Origin: a candidate division WOR-1 bacterium RIFOXYB2_FULL_46_45
GTDB taxonomy: Bacteria; Margulisbacteria; WOR-1; XYC2-FULL-46-14
Length of the DNA: 64,000 nucleotides
NCBI GenBank assembly: GCA_001771585.1
Contig: MEUE01000001.1
Location: 964,040-1,028,039 of the forward strand
Reading direction: 5' to 3'
In this document: positions 26,570 through 36,487 of the stretch, piece after piece
Layout of the letters: each line of letters begins with the position of its first letter
How positions within the stretch are numbered: the stretch's first letter is position 1
The notes under the pieces: generated by a model
Told to the model about the DNA's origin: nothing
The model's input: only the letters and a program-made list of their open reading frames with translations
Databases searched by the model: none
Program-made: the position numbers and the translations under genes

Positions 26570-27898
26570 ATGGCATGGTATCACGTGTCCTGGAATCCGT
26601 TCAGACCCATAATCGGCTATCGATGCAGGGCGGCTTCTTTGGCGGGATCCTTGGGAAGCAAGCTTAGGGCGGTCCCCAAAAAGGGTTTTGACCAAAAACA
26701 GCCGGACTCACTGGCCTTTCTGCGAGTGGGAGACACCAGTTTTTTTCTTAATGAAAACGCTTGCGCGTTTATCGGGAACAAGAGCGGCTGCGCGTTGAGG
26801 ATTTTTGACGAGAGCATTGCCGGGGAGCATGCTTTGGTTGAGCACGAAGCGGGGGAGGTTGCCACGGAAACAGCCGGCCTGGAGGAAAAGGCGATTAGTT
26901 TTACAATTCAAGCCCGGTCTTTTGGCCGGCGCGTTATTATTAAATCTTTATCCGAAAAAAAACCGATAGTTTTAGATACCGAAACGGAGCCTTACGGGTT
27001 AAGGAATGGAGACCGTATTTTTCTGGAAACGACAAAACACGATCCGCGAACGGGAGAGATAGAGTTGGTTGAACTGGAATATATAACGATTCAAAGGAGA
27101 ATTAACGGGGATCAGCCGCAAGCTTTATCGCCATTGCGGTCATTGGAAACAAGTAAATTGGTCGAATTATCCAAAAGATCTTTTCCCGAGCCGTGTGATA
27201 ATGAAGCCGTGGTCAGAGAGCTTGTTTTTCGCGCCCAAAAAGGAGACAAAACTGCTCTTGATTGCTTATCTAAAAAATGGAAAATAGGACGGGATTATCC
27301 TTGCAATGAGATTAATCGTTTATATGCTTTTAATCTTTTGCCGGATTTGCTTACAGTCGTGCCTTTGGACAATCCGTGCTGGAAACGTTTCGCGGCTTGG
27401 GGAACCCCGGAGATTAAGCAATGGATCACCCGGAATTGTACGCTTAGGTTAAAAGAAATAATTGAAAGCGCTTTCGGCGGCGAGTTGCGAGATCAAACCT
27501 GGTTGCGGCAGCATTTTTTGTCCCAGAATATCAGGGACCTCGATAAAGAGACGATGAAAAAAATGGCTTCATTTTTTAGCGCTTATAATTTAGTGCGTCT
27601 GGAGAAGGACTTTCCCAAGTTTCTTGATGTTGCGCGAGAAAGGTTGTTGTCGCTGGCCGTGGAAGGAGATATTGAGGCGGAAAAAGCGATCGCGAAACGG
27701 CTTGCGGCTTGGGAGGCCGGAGAGGTGCTGGCTTTGTTTGAAAGAGGCATTTTGGAAAAAATCCTTGATCGAGCGGAGCTTCATGTTTGTATTAAGTGCA
27801 AGACAAAGCTTTTTAACGCCCGACAACTTGACGAGAACGCGCGGCTAGACGGTCCATTGGATGTGATTGTTGAAGAAATAGCTAAAAAAACGGAGTGA
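26570..27898 (+). CDS. FHA-like domain orphan protein
   Basis: The protein is 442 aa. Residues about 45-165 resemble a forkhead-associated domain: FIGNKSGCALRIFDESIAGEHALVEHE fits the G-[RN]...S..H pattern, and YGLRNGDRIFLE fits the closing L.NGD.I.L strands. The canonical Arg of the phosphothreonine pocket is replaced by Asn, so binding is uncertain. The rest is helical and repeat-like (AIAKRLAAWEAGEVLALFERG), and a CIKCKTKLF CxxC pair lies near the C-terminus. It has its own promoter and a terminator (27914-27940). It has no operon partner. Confidence 0.55.
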   Translation: MAWYHVSWNPFRPIIGYRCRAASLAGSLGSKLRAVPKKGFDQKQPDSLAFLRVGDTSFFLNENACAFIGNKSGCALRIFDESIAGEHALVEHEAGEVATETAGLEEKAISFTIQARSFGRRVIIKSLSEKKPIVLDTETEPYGLRNGDRIFLETTKHDPRTGEIELVELEYITIQRRINGDQPQALSPLRSLETSKLVELSKRSFPEPCDNEAVVRELVFRAQKGDKTALDCLSKKWKIGRDYPCNEINRLYAFNLLPDLLTVVPLDNPCWKRFAAWGTPEIKQWITRNCTLRLKEIIESAFGGELRDQTWLRQHFLSQNIRDLDKETMKKMASFFSAYNLVRLEKDFPKFLDVARERLLSLAVEGDIEAEKAIAKRLAAWEAGEVLALFERGILEKILDRAELHVCIKCKTKLFNARQLDENARLDGPLDVIVEEIAKKTE

Positions 27899-27913
27899 AG
27901 GGATTGGGACCCA

Positions 27914-27940
27914 TTGTGGGATTGAAAACCCCACAAATTT
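27914..27940 (+). terminator. Stem-loop terminator after the FHA-like gene
   Basis: TTGTGGG (27914-27920) pairs with CCCACAA (27930-27936) across a 9-nt loop, followed by ATTTT. It lies 16 nt after the stop codon and just before the secD promoter. Confidence 0.6.
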
Positions 27941-27943
27941 TGC

Positions 27944-27990
27944 TATAATCATTGATAGGTAAGGAACGAAACTTTTCGTTCCTTACCTAT
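27944..27990 (+). promoter_or_regulatory. secD promoter with 17-bp leader hairpin
   Basis: TATAAT at 27944-27949 would start transcription near 27955-27957. The first transcribed bases form a perfect inverted repeat, 17-nt arms ATAGGTAAGGAACGAAA (27955-27971) and 27974-27990, with a 2-nt centre. Only ACCA separates the hairpin from the secD ATG at 27995, and no Shine-Dalgarno exists. A hairpin at the 5' end that abuts the start codon suggests translational or stability control, perhaps secretion-responsive. This is inference. Confidence 0.6.
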
Positions 27991-27994
27991 ACCA

Positions 27995-29323
27995 ATGAAA
28001 AATATTAATCAATTGCGGCTTTTGCTTTTTATCGCGATTATTGCCGTTTCAATTTTTGTTCTGATACAGTTTCCTCTCACCCTCGGGTTGGACCTGCAGG
28101 GCGGGGCGCGGCTGGTTTTTCAGGGGAAAGAGACCGGGAAAATTAAAATTTCAGACGACGCGATGGCCGGTGTTGTCGCCGTTATCCGCAACCGGATCGA
28201 CCAGCTGGGAGTGACCGAACCGAACATCCAGCGCAAAGGGCGCAACCAGGTGATTGTGGAACTGCCGGGAGAAAAAGATCCCAACCGCGCCATTAAACTT
28301 ATCGGCGATACCGCCCAGCTCGAATTTATCGAAGCGGAGTGGGCGCCGGTCGGAGCGGAAAACCTAACTTCCGCCAAAGTGGAAGAATTCTACGGCAAGG
28401 GATCCCGCCTGATAACTTTTTCAACCGAACGGGGAGAGGCCAAATCGAGCCAGTCCATTATATTGAAAGGGTCGGGGCTGACCGGAGCGGACCTTAAAGC
28501 GGTTTATCCGCAGATCGACGAATACGGCAACCCGTGCATCGGCTTTGAGCTTTCGCCGCAAGGCTCCAAGGTTTTTGCGGAGATGACTTCCCGCCATATC
28601 GAAAAACCGATCGCGATTATTCTGGACGGAAAGGTCCTTTCCGCCCCCAATGTCAAGACCCCGATTACCGAAGGGAAAGGGGTTATCACCGGCAATTTTT
28701 CGGCGGAAGAGGTTCGGGACATGGTCATAAAATTGAAGGCGGGAGCGCTGCCGATTCCGGTGGAGCTGATTGAGACCCGCATTGTCGGCCCGACTTTAGG
28801 AAAAGACTCGGTTGACCGGAGCCTGGTTGCGGGAATGATCGGCTTTTTCATTATTATAGCGTTTATGATTTTCTATTATCGCCTCCCCGGCTTTATGGCC
28901 GACATCGCGCTTACAATCTATGTATTGATGACCTTGGCCTGCCTGGCGCTTCTCCATGCGACGCTCACGCTTCCCGGCATTGCCGGATTTCTTCTTTCAA
29001 TCGGAATGGCGGTTGACGCCAACATTATTATATTCGAGCGGCTGAAAGAAGAATTGAGGGCGGGGAAAGCCATCCGCGCGGCGGTGACGGCCGCTTTTGA
29101 GCGGGCCTTAACTTCAATTTTGGATTCGAATGTCACCACGATCATCGCGGCGGCGACGATCTTTTTTGTCGGGACCGGGACGATCAAAGGATTCGCGATA
29201 ACTTTGACGGTTGGTATTTTGGTGTCGATGTTTACGGCGATAATCTTGACCCGGATGCTGATCGATATGCTTTTGGACGGGAAGGTTTTAACTTCCGCGG
29301 ACTCGAAAATGGTGTATAAATGA
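27995..29323 (+). CDS. secD: Protein translocase subunit SecD
   Basis: SecD with SecF uses the proton-motive force to pull secreted proteins through SecYEG. The 442-aa protein has an N-terminal membrane helix and FPLTLGLDLQGGARLVF, then the large periplasmic domain. The six-helix RND-type C-terminal half contains GKDSVDRSL and AVDANIIIFERLKEELRAG. It is shorter than the E. coli form but typical for compact genomes. It overlaps secF by ATGA. Confidence 0.96.
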   Translation: MKNINQLRLLLFIAIIAVSIFVLIQFPLTLGLDLQGGARLVFQGKETGKIKISDDAMAGVVAVIRNRIDQLGVTEPNIQRKGRNQVIVELPGEKDPNRAIKLIGDTAQLEFIEAEWAPVGAENLTSAKVEEFYGKGSRLITFSTERGEAKSSQSIILKGSGLTGADLKAVYPQIDEYGNPCIGFELSPQGSKVFAEMTSRHIEKPIAIILDGKVLSAPNVKTPITEGKGVITGNFSAEEVRDMVIKLKAGALPIPVELIETRIVGPTLGKDSVDRSLVAGMIGFFIIIAFMIFYYRLPGFMADIALTIYVLMTLACLALLHATLTLPGIAGFLLSIGMAVDANIIIFERLKEELRAGKAIRAAVTAAFERALTSILDSNVTTIIAAATIFFVGTGTIKGFAITLTVGILVSMFTAIILTRMLIDMLLDGKVLTSADSKMVYK

Positions 29324-30189
29324 AAATAATTGAAAAGACCAAATTATGGTTTTTAATCTCCCTGATTATGATCGCGGTTTCAATCTTTACTTTGGCCTCA
29401 AACGGCTTTACCCGCGGATCGGTCTTAAATTTCGGGATCGATTTTACCGGCGGGACGCTGATCAACCTCCGTTTCCCGGAGCCGGTCTCAACTTCGCAGG
29501 TCAGGGATATTTTGGGTAAATTTAAGCTTGAGAAAAGCATCATCCAAAATTCGGCGGAGAACAAAAACGATATTTTTATCCGTACCAGTCCGGTTGATAC
29601 CGAAACCAGGGTAAAGTTGGTTGACGCCTTTTCCGAAAAATACGGCAATGTGGAGCTTTTGGAAGTTGATACGGTTGGTCCCGTGATTGGGAACGAACTT
29701 AGGTGGCAGGCTCTTTGGGCCCTGCTTTTGGCATCGGCGGGGATTATAATTTATGTTAGCTTCCGTTTTGAATTTGTCTACGCGATGGCGGCTCTTTTTG
29801 CTTTGTTTCATGACGTGATTATCGCTACCGGCGTCATGGCCTTGTTGTGGAGAGATATTGAGCTCCCCTTTGTCGCAGCGATTTTAACAATTATGGGCTA
29901 TTCGATCAACGATACGATCATCATCTTTGACCGGATCAGGGAGAATTTGCACAAGCCGGGAAAGCATAATTTTACGGAATTGGTCAACCGCAGTATCGCG
30001 GAGACCTTTCCCCGTTCGATCAATACGGTCTTAACCGTTATTACCGTAGTTCTTTGCCTGCTTTTCTTCGGCGGCAAGACGCTTAAGGATTTCAGTTTGG
30101 TTCTTTTGGTCGGTTTCTCGATCGGGATGTACTCTTCAATCTACATCGCGAGCCCGCTGGTTGTAATGTGGAAGAAGAATAAGAAATGA
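29320..30189 (+). CDS. secF: Protein translocase subunit SecF
   Basis: The 289-aa partner of SecD. It has the N-terminal LNFGIDFTGGTLINLRFP, GPVIGNELRW, and the C-terminal membrane block with YSINDTIIIFDRIRENL and NTVLTVITVVLCLLFFGG. It overlaps secD by 4 nt upstream and uppP by 4 nt downstream, so the three genes are translationally coupled. Confidence 0.96.
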   Translation: MKIIEKTKLWFLISLIMIAVSIFTLASNGFTRGSVLNFGIDFTGGTLINLRFPEPVSTSQVRDILGKFKLEKSIIQNSAENKNDIFIRTSPVDTETRVKLVDAFSEKYGNVELLEVDTVGPVIGNELRWQALWALLLASAGIIIYVSFRFEFVYAMAALFALFHDVIIATGVMALLWRDIELPFVAAILTIMGYSINDTIIIFDRIRENLHKPGKHNFTELVNRSIAETFPRSINTVLTVITVVLCLLFFGGKTLKDFSLVLLVGFSIGMYSSIYIASPLVVMWKKNKK

Positions 30190-31007
30190 AACATCTGATA
30201 CTTGGAATAATACAAGGCCTAACCGAGTTTTTACCGGTTTCTTCGTCGGGACATCTGGTAATATTTACAAAACTATTTGGTTTGGAGACCGACCTCTTTT
30301 TTGACGCGCTGGTTCACGTCGCGACGCTTTTGGCGGTCGTCATCTATTTTTGGAAAGATATTTTCGCCATGGCAGCCGGTTTCATCTCCGGTTCCTGGCA
30401 GGTTTTAATAACGCGCAATTTCAGGAAGGTTTACAACGAATCGATCCAATTCAAGCTGGCCTGTCTGATTATGGTTGCCACTTTCGCGACCGGAGTGATC
30501 GGTGTTTCTTTTCAGGATTATTTTGAAGGGTGGTTTGATTCAATTTCGGCGGTCGGCTGGTTTTTGCTTCTAACCGGAGCGCTGTTGTTTTTGGCCGACC
30601 GGTTTGGGCAGGGGAATAGAAAAGAAAATGATTTTACCCGGATGGATGCTTTGGTGATCGGAGCGGCGCAGGGGGCGGCGATCGCGCCCGGCTTTTCCCG
30701 TTCCGGCGCGACGATTTCGATGGCGCTGTTGCGGGACTTGGACAAGAATCTGGCGGCCCGTTTCTCCTTTATCCTTTCGATCCCCGCTATTTTAGGGGCG
30801 GTGATTTTGCAGGGAAAAGATTTGGCGGGAGGGACGGCTTTTTCCTTTTCCTACCTGCTCGGCTTTATCGCCGCTTTTATAACCGGCTACCTGGCAATTA
30901 AAATTTTTATCGACCTTCTCCAAAAGGCGAAACTTCGCTATTTTGCCTACTATTGTTTTGTAGTGGGTTTGCTGGTTTTGGGCTGGGCGTTTTTTGCTGT
31001 TGGGTAG
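30186..31007 (+). CDS. uppP: Undecaprenyl-diphosphatase
   Basis: UppP (BacA) dephosphorylates undecaprenyl diphosphate to recycle the cell-wall lipid carrier. The 273-aa polytopic protein carries the active-site motifs QGLTEFLPVSSSGHLVI near the N-terminus and APGFSRSGATIS (about residue 175). It is the last gene of the secD-secF-uppP unit. The 190-bp gap downstream contains repeated CTCGAATTTA words but no clear terminator. Confidence 0.95.
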   Translation: MKHLILGIIQGLTEFLPVSSSGHLVIFTKLFGLETDLFFDALVHVATLLAVVIYFWKDIFAMAAGFISGSWQVLITRNFRKVYNESIQFKLACLIMVATFATGVIGVSFQDYFEGWFDSISAVGWFLLLTGALLFLADRFGQGNRKENDFTRMDALVIGAAQGAAIAPGFSRSGATISMALLRDLDKNLAARFSFILSIPAILGAVILQGKDLAGGTAFSFSYLLGFIAAFITGYLAIKIFIDLLQKAKLRYFAYYCFVVGLLVLGWAFFAVG

Positions 31008-31114
31008 TCTCAAATTTTTATCACGAATCAACAGTCTCAAATGCAAACCGAATAAACGGGTCTCGAAACTACTTCTCATATCCTCGAATTTACTCTCGAA
31101 TTTATAAATCGCCT

Positions 31115-31142
31115 GCAATTTTCTTCCGATTTTAACGATAAA
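31115..31142 (+). promoter_or_regulatory. GCAATTT-N14-CGATAAA promoter element
   Basis: GCAATTT (31115-31121), one mismatch from GAAATTT, and CGATAAA (31136-31142) are 14 nt apart. A TATATAG tail follows, and a GGAGGGAG ribosome-binding site lies further down before ATG 31202. Confidence 0.6.
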
Positions 31143-31201
31143 TATATAGAAGACGTAAGTTTGGTCGAGATTGGTGCGATTATTCCCATATAGGAGGGAG
31201 A

Positions 31202-32812
31202 ATGACGGCTTATTTAGGAAGAATCTATCGTTTACCTGCCAGGATATTGAGTCGAGTGGTTATGTCTGCTGCAAATATTGCCCTATTATCACCACCGATC
31301 ATCCATCATCAACCGCCGGCCACCCAGGTTGGCGCGAAGGGATGGAATCCGGCTAAAGAGGATTACTTGGTTTTAGGATCGGCAAAGATAATGGCAAGAG
31401 TTGATCGAGCCGGAAGTCTTTCTCTTGAAATCGCCGAGAGCATTGTGAGAGCAAATAGACAAAAGTCTGAGCCGGTTTTGTATACAGGAGCAGGCACCTA
31501 TGAGAGCAAAGATTTTTTGGCGACAGGAGCAAAGAGGGCTGTTTTTGTTGATAAGGGTGATTACATACCAGAAATCAGAGAACGAATAGTTAGAGGTCTT
31601 TGGGAAAGCCTACAGGAATTTGGGGCCGCAGATTTTACTCTGGTTCATAACGGCAAAGAAAGGTTTGTCTTTCGGTTTAAATTCTACGGAGAAGAAAAAG
31701 AAATAGCTTGTTATTCGGGAGATCTTGATAGCTTATTTTACTCTTTTTCCCCGATAGAACTTGAAGGTGGAATTTCTCATTTAATCTCATTACATCGTCC
31801 TTGTAATCCATCTCATATTTCTCCAAACTTGCTTGCCAAAGTAGTGATTGGCGGTCATGTTGAAGGGATGTTGGGATTAGATTCTCATCTTTTGGAAAAC
31901 CTGCTTGGGCTCCAGTTACTACATGGCAAACCGAGCACCGCAGGGTATAACAAGTATAGAAAGTTAAAACATGTAGATTTTACTCGTGGGGCAGTCCCTT
32001 GTTTTGTCGATAATGCAAGTGAAATTGTTATAAGAATAGATTGTTTGCTAGAAAGAAAACCCTATAAAGTGGAGGATCCTAATTATTCTTTGGACAAGTT
32101 GGAAAGAAAGGGCTTTAAGGTTTTGCCGGGACAGGATCCAATAGAAGTTGAACTTGAATATGACCTTTTTAGATTGGTTAAAGGTTTTAATGGTCTTAGG
32201 AAAAATTTTGATGAGATGAATGAAGGGGAGAGGAGTATTGCACTTTCATATTTTAAAACAAGGCTTTTTAGTGCCGGGGTGTATCGGGAGAGGATAGACA
32301 GGGGATTGCTGCTTTATTTCCCTGAACTTTTTGAAGAAGAAGAGGCCAACACCCTTGCCGATGCTTACAAGGAAGCTTGTGTCTTGAGGAAAACAAGAGA
32401 CCGTCTCGCAGGCGGCCAGAATGATTTTGATGGGGTTACATTGGGGGAAGCGGAGAGGTATTTTTTTAGAATCGCTTCTCTTGTTGACAACCCAAGATTA
32501 TCAGAAGATGGCCAGGGTAGAGTTCGTGCGCTGTTGTGGGCAACAATTAAAGACAGGCCAAGATTTAAGAGTAGGCTTTTTGATTTATTTATCGAAAATG
32601 AAAAGTACGAAGAATTAGGGCTATTGATTAAATTATCATTTGAAGAAGAGCCTAATAATCCCCAAAACCGTTATATTCTTGCCGCTTGCCTTTTCAATCT
32701 GGGAAGATTTCAAGAAGCTTTAGATCAAATAAACAGGGCGCTTGAAATCGAACCGGATAATCCAACTTTTAAAGAAACAAGAGCCGAAATTTTACAAAGC
32801 ATTCTTGCTTAA
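31202..32812 (+). CDS. Orphan protein with methyltransferase-like region and C-terminal TPRs
   Basis: The protein is 536 aa, AT-richer than the surrounding operons. The start is ATG 31202 after GGAGGG. EPVLYTGAGTYESKDFL and AVFVDKGDYIP (about residues 95-125) resemble motifs I and II of Rossmann-fold SAM methyltransferases. The C-terminal 70 residues form tetratricopeptide repeats (YILAACLFNLGRFQEALDQI, then NRALEIEPDNPTFKE). The N-terminal 35 residues are Ala/Arg-rich with hydrophobic runs, possibly a targeting segment. Neither the methyl acceptor nor activity can be inferred. It is a single-gene unit with a sigma-28-like promoter. Confidence 0.55.
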   Translation: MTAYLGRIYRLPARILSRVVMSAANIALLSPPIIHHQPPATQVGAKGWNPAKEDYLVLGSAKIMARVDRAGSLSLEIAESIVRANRQKSEPVLYTGAGTYESKDFLATGAKRAVFVDKGDYIPEIRERIVRGLWESLQEFGAADFTLVHNGKERFVFRFKFYGEEKEIACYSGDLDSLFYSFSPIELEGGISHLISLHRPCNPSHISPNLLAKVVIGGHVEGMLGLDSHLLENLLGLQLLHGKPSTAGYNKYRKLKHVDFTRGAVPCFVDNASEIVIRIDCLLERKPYKVEDPNYSLDKLERKGFKVLPGQDPIEVELEYDLFRLVKGFNGLRKNFDEMNEGERSIALSYFKTRLFSAGVYRERIDRGLLLYFPELFEEEEANTLADAYKEACVLRKTRDRLAGGQNDFDGVTLGEAERYFFRIASLVDNPRLSEDGQGRVRALLWATIKDRPRFKSRLFDLFIENEKYEELGLLIKLSFEEEPNNPQNRYILAACLFNLGRFQEALDQINRALEIEPDNPTFKETRAEILQSILA

Positions 32813-32887
32813 CATATCCCCCCAATCCCTCTTTTATGCTAAAATGTAACCTTGTTTAGGCAGAATACTCCCGGCATTCCCGGTGTC

Positions 32888-32917
32888 TTGACATTCTACC
32901 GGGATTCCCGGTATAAT
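32888..32917 (+). promoter_or_regulatory. Strong sigma-70 promoter with palindromic operator
   Basis: A consensus TTGACA (32888-32893) and TATAAT (32912-32917) are separated by 18 nt. The spacer and -10 contain a 17-nt palindrome with arms TACCGGGA and TCCCGGTA (32897-32913). A further CCCGG/CCCGG pair lies just upstream (about 32870-32884). It is a likely repressor operator for the ATPase/STAS pair. Confidence 0.65.
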
Positions 32918-32928
32918 ATTAGAATAAC

Positions 32929-33888
32929 ATGAAGGTACATATACCAAATAGCGCCTTTTTGGGGAATATTGACCCGTTTTTGAGGGGAATTGACCCAAAT
33001 GATCCGGAACGCCTCATTATTACAGCCAATAAAAAATGGATATCCATCCATCCGATGGCCCTGTCAATGATCGCGTCGATGGGGCTTACAATTGACGCTT
33101 CAAAAATTGAGTGTGAAAAACTTGAAGCCAGATCCAAGCATTATTTAGAAAGGATGGGACTGTTTAAATTTTTAGGAGTAGATTCCGGCATAAAAATAAC
33201 CGAGCATGAGCCGGCCGGAAGATTTGTTCCCCTAACCCAGATTAAGGATTCGGATGCTTTGACAAAGTTTATTACGGAAGTGACTCCCCTGCTGCATTTG
33301 GAACCCAAGCATGCCGAACCGATCCGCTACATAATGAGCGAATTAATCAGGAATGTGCTTGAGCATTCTTTATCCGTCCATGGCGCGATTGTTTCCGCGC
33401 AGTATCATCCCAAAAGCAATACCATAAGAATCGGAATCGCGGATACCGGGGTTGGCATCTGGAAGACCATAAATCAATCTTATAATCCTAAAGACGACCT
33501 TGAGGCTATACAATTGTCTTTGATGCCCGGGGTTACCGGCACCACCAGGAAAGAGGGGGGGACGGAATTTAACGCGGGGGCGGGGTTGTTTTTTATTAAA
33601 TCGATCGCCACGGTGAACAGCGATTTTTTTGTCCTTTATTCCGGCCGAGGGATGTATAAACTTTTAAAAAGAAAAAGCGAAAGGATAAAATTACACGCGG
33701 ATCCGTTTATGGACCGGCATTCCAAGAAAAACGATCTTCCTTCCTGGCAGGGGACCGTTGTCGGGATCGACTTTTCCCTAAACGCGACGAAAGAATTTTC
33801 TTCGCTTTTGGACATGATCAGAAAGACCTACACGGAGGCGGTAAAAGAAAGGAAACAGGCGCGATACAGGAGGCCGAAATTCATATGA
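32929..33888 (+). CDS. GHKL-family ATP-binding protein
   Basis: The 319-aa protein has a C-terminal histidine-kinase-type ATPase domain. The N-box is SELIRNVLEHSLS (about residue 140), G1 is IADTGVGIW, and G2 is GAGLFFIKSIA. The N-terminal 130 residues lack a phosphoacceptor HisKA helix pair, so it is more like anti-sigma or MutL-like ATPases than a sensor kinase. It overlaps the STAS-like gene by ATGA. The pair resembles an anti-sigma-type kinase and its STAS partner, a partner-switching layout. This is inference from domain types. Confidence 0.75.
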   Translation: MKVHIPNSAFLGNIDPFLRGIDPNDPERLIITANKKWISIHPMALSMIASMGLTIDASKIECEKLEARSKHYLERMGLFKFLGVDSGIKITEHEPAGRFVPLTQIKDSDALTKFITEVTPLLHLEPKHAEPIRYIMSELIRNVLEHSLSVHGAIVSAQYHPKSNTIRIGIADTGVGIWKTINQSYNPKDDLEAIQLSLMPGVTGTTRKEGGTEFNAGAGLFFIKSIATVNSDFFVLYSGRGMYKLLKRKSERIKLHADPFMDRHSKKNDLPSWQGTVVGIDFSLNATKEFSSLLDMIRKTYTEAVKERKQARYRRPKFI

Positions 33889-34175
33889 CGACGATTAAAC
33901 TGTTTCCCCTGGTTGGGGCGTTTGCCGAAAACAAGGATCTGGCAAGAGAGATCAGGTTAAACAACCTTGTTCCCGCGCTGGAAAAGGGGGAGGAAGTGAC
34001 TTTGGATTTTGAGGGGGTTGACTCCGCAACCCAGTCGTTTATCCACGCGCTTATAAGCGACCTGATAAGAAAGTACGGAGATGAGGCAATAGATAAAATC
34101 AGCTTTAAATCATGCAGTGAGACCGTGCAAAAAATTATAACGATTGTCATAGACTATATGCAGGAGAGCAGGTAA
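33885..34175 (+). CDS. STAS-like domain protein (DUF4325 type)
   Basis: The 96-aa protein is a STAS-like alpha/beta domain. VTLDFEGVDSATQSFIHALISDLI is the characteristic core of DUF4325, with Ser where anti-sigma antagonists may be phosphorylated. It is coupled by 4 nt to the GHKL ATPase upstream; such pairs occur in many bacteria, with the target usually unknown. No sigma factor gene is adjacent. Confidence 0.75.
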   Translation: MTTIKLFPLVGAFAENKDLAREIRLNNLVPALEKGEEVTLDFEGVDSATQSFIHALISDLIRKYGDEAIDKISFKSCSETVQKIITIVIDYMQESR

Positions 34176-34195
34176 CCGGGACGCAGTTTTTATGC

Positions 34196-34201
34196 TAAAA
34201 T
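34196..34201 (+). promoter_or_regulatory. -10 box of ftsK, leaderless spacing
   Basis: TAAAAT ends 9 nt before ATG 34211. No Shine-Dalgarno is visible. Confidence 0.4.
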
Positions 34202-34210
34202 ACCTATAAC

Positions 34211-36487
34211 ATGGCTCGCAAAAGAAGTGTTGTTCAAGAGAGAATCCCCTCCCCGCACCGGCAGGATATTGCCGGGATACTTTTAATCGCGGTCGCGATC
34301 TTTGTTCTGGTCTCCAACCTCACTTCCGCCACCGGAGCGGTCGGACTTTACGTCGTAAAAATAGCGCTTCGCTCGATCCTCGGAGTCGGGGTATACCTTT
34401 TGCCTTTTTTTATCGCCGCTTACGGAATTATCCTTTTGCTCCGCCACGAAGTGAAAGAGCTGGCGGTCCGTCTCTCCGGACTTTCACTTCTCTTTATAAC
34501 CTTTATTGTTTTTTCCCAGTTCCGCGCGCCGGCTTATTTTGCCGCCCACACCAAGCAGGTGGTGGTCCAGGGGGCGGGGGGCTTTATCGGCTATGTTTTT
34601 AATATCGCCTTAACCCGCACGATCGGGTTGGTCGGTTCCTATATTCTTTTGACCGCCTTTGCTTTTATTTCGCTCTTGATGATCGGCAATATCACAGTGG
34701 TCGGACTTTTGGCTCTTTTAAGAAGATATTTTGTTCCGGTCCCGATTGAACCGGAAAAGAAAACCCGTAAGCAGGTGCTTGCGACCGAAGAGAACAGCAA
34801 AACAGTTTCGGAACTTAGGGCAATGCAGTCCCAGCTTCCGTTGAACAAGAAGCCGGAGTCCGAACCGGAGTCGGAACCGGAGCCGGAAAGGAAGGTCATA
34901 AGTATTCCTATTCCCCAACATCTCGATTTTGATTCGGACGGAGAAAAGAATTCTCCGTTGCCGGTCTCTTTGAAAGAAGACCTTGACGATACCGATTCAA
35001 AGCGGCAAATTTTTGATACCAGTAAACTTTACAAGGATTATAAACTCCCTCCCATAACCCTTTTGGACGATGCCGGCAAAAAAGAAAAAGACCGCGAGAA
35101 GCGGTTGATGGAGACGACCGAACTGCGGAAAAAATTATTGGAAGAGACCCTTGCGAGCTTTGGCGTCGGCGCGACGGTTGTTTCCGTCAACCAGGGGCCG
35201 GCGGTAACCAGATATGAATTACAGCCCCATCCGGGAGTTAAAGTTTCAAGGATAGCCAACCTGGCCGACGATATCGCGCTTAACCTGGCTTCCGGCGGAG
35301 TGAGGATTGAAGCGCCGGTCCCGGGGAAATCGGTCGTTGGAATTGAAGTCCCCAACACCGCCATCACTCCGGTCCGCCTGAAAGCGATCGTCGAAACCGA
35401 CGAATTCGAGCGCCATCCTTCAAAATTATTTGTGGCGTTGGGGAAAGATTTGTCCGGAGCCCCGATTTACGGAGATCTGGCGAAAATGCCGCACCTTCTG
35501 ATTGCCGGAACCACCGGTTCCGGAAAAAGTGTCTGCATCAACAGCTTGATTGTCAGTATTTTATTGCGGGCGCGGCCGGATGAAGTTAAATTCATTATGA
35601 TCGATCCGAAGATGGTCGAGCTTTCAACCTACGATGGGATCCCGCACCTTTTGGCTCCGGTTGTAACCGATGCCAAAAAGGCGGCGGTCACTTTGAAAGA
35701 GTGGGTGATGCGCGAGATGGAACGGCGCTACAAATTATTTTTTGAAGAAGGGGCGCGTAACCTGGTTGCCTTTAACCGCAAAGTTGACGAGGGGAGAAAG
35801 CTCCCCGAAATTGTCGTGATCGTCGATGAGCTGGCCGATATGATGATGATCGCGGCGGCGGAAGTGGAAACGACGATCTGCCGTTTGGCGCAGATGTCGC
35901 GCGCCACCGGCATACATCTGGTCATTGCCACCCAGCGCCCGTCGGTTGATGTTATTACAGGGCTTATCAAAGCCAATATCCCGTCCCGTATTGCTTTTGC
36001 GGTGGCGACACAAATCGATTCCCGCGTCATTCTCGACTCTTCCGGAGCGGAGAAACTGCTTGGCAGAGGCGATATGCTTTATAACCCGATCGGGGCGATG
36101 AAACCGACCCGCCTGCAGGGTTCTTTTGTGACCGACAAAGAGACCGAGAAGATTGTCAAATATGTCAAAGACCAGGCCGACGCGAATTACCTGGAAGAGA
36201 TCGTGAATCTGGAAGTGAAACTGGAGACCAAGGGAGCGGAGGGAGGAGAGGGGATGGGAGGGAGCGGCAGGGATGCTTTATTTGAGCAGGCGGTCAGGTT
36301 GATCCTTGAAACCGGGACCCCTTCCACCTCATATCTTCAGAGAAAAATGCGGATCGGCTACAACCGCGCCGCGAGATTGATGGATGAAGTCGAAGCTGCC
36401 GGCATTGTCTCCGCGCCGGAAGGGGAACAGAAGACCAGAAGAATTTTGGCTACCCCGGAAATATTGGCAAACCTTAACCAGAAATGA
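34211..36487 (+). CDS. ftsK: DNA translocase FtsK/SpoIIIE
   Basis: FtsK pumps DNA at the division septum and activates dimer resolution. The 758-aa protein has four N-terminal membrane helices (about residues 20-165). A linker with the Glu/Pro tract [10 protein letters not shown] follows, then the alpha-beta motor with Walker [16 protein letters not shown] and Walker [14 protein letters not shown], and the C-terminal winged-helix gamma domain ([19 protein letters not shown]), which reads KOPS sites. The linker is much shorter than in E. coli. It overlaps the DUF89 gene by 4 nt. Confidence 0.95.
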   Translation: MARKRSVVQERIPSPHRQDIAGILLIAVAIFVLVSNLTSATGAVGLYVVKIALRSILGVGVYLLPFFIAAYGIILLLRHEVKELAVRLSGLSLLFITFIVFSQFRAPAYFAAHTKQVVVQGAGGFIGYVFNIALTRTIGLVGSYILLTAFAFISLLMIGNITVVGLLALLRRYFVPVPIEPEKKTRKQVLATEENSKTVSELRAMQSQLPLNKKPESEPESEPEPERKVISIPIPQHLDFDSDGEKNSPLPVSLKEDLDDTDSKRQIFDTSKLYKDYKLPPITLLDDAGKKEKDREKRLMETTELRKKLLEETLASFGVGATVVSVNQGPAVTRYELQPHPGVKVSRIANLADDIALNLASGGVRIEAPVPGKSVVGIEVPNTAITPVRLKAIVETDEFERHPSKLFVALGKDLSGAPIYGDLAKMPHLLIAGTTGSGKSVCINSLIVSILLRARPDEVKFIMIDPKMVELSTYDGIPHLLAPVVTDAKKAAVTLKEWVMREMERRYKLFFEEGARNLVAFNRKVDEGRKLPEIVVIVDELADMMMIAAAEVETTICRLAQMSRATGIHLVIATQRPSVDVITGLIKANIPSRIAFAVATQIDSRVILDSSGAEKLLGRGDMLYNPIGAMKPTRLQGSFVTDKETEKIVKYVKDQADANYLEEIVNLEVKLETKGAEGGEGMGGSGRDALFEQAVRLILETGTPSTSYLQRKMRIGYNRAARLMDEVEAAGIVSAPEGEQKTRRILATPEILANLNQK

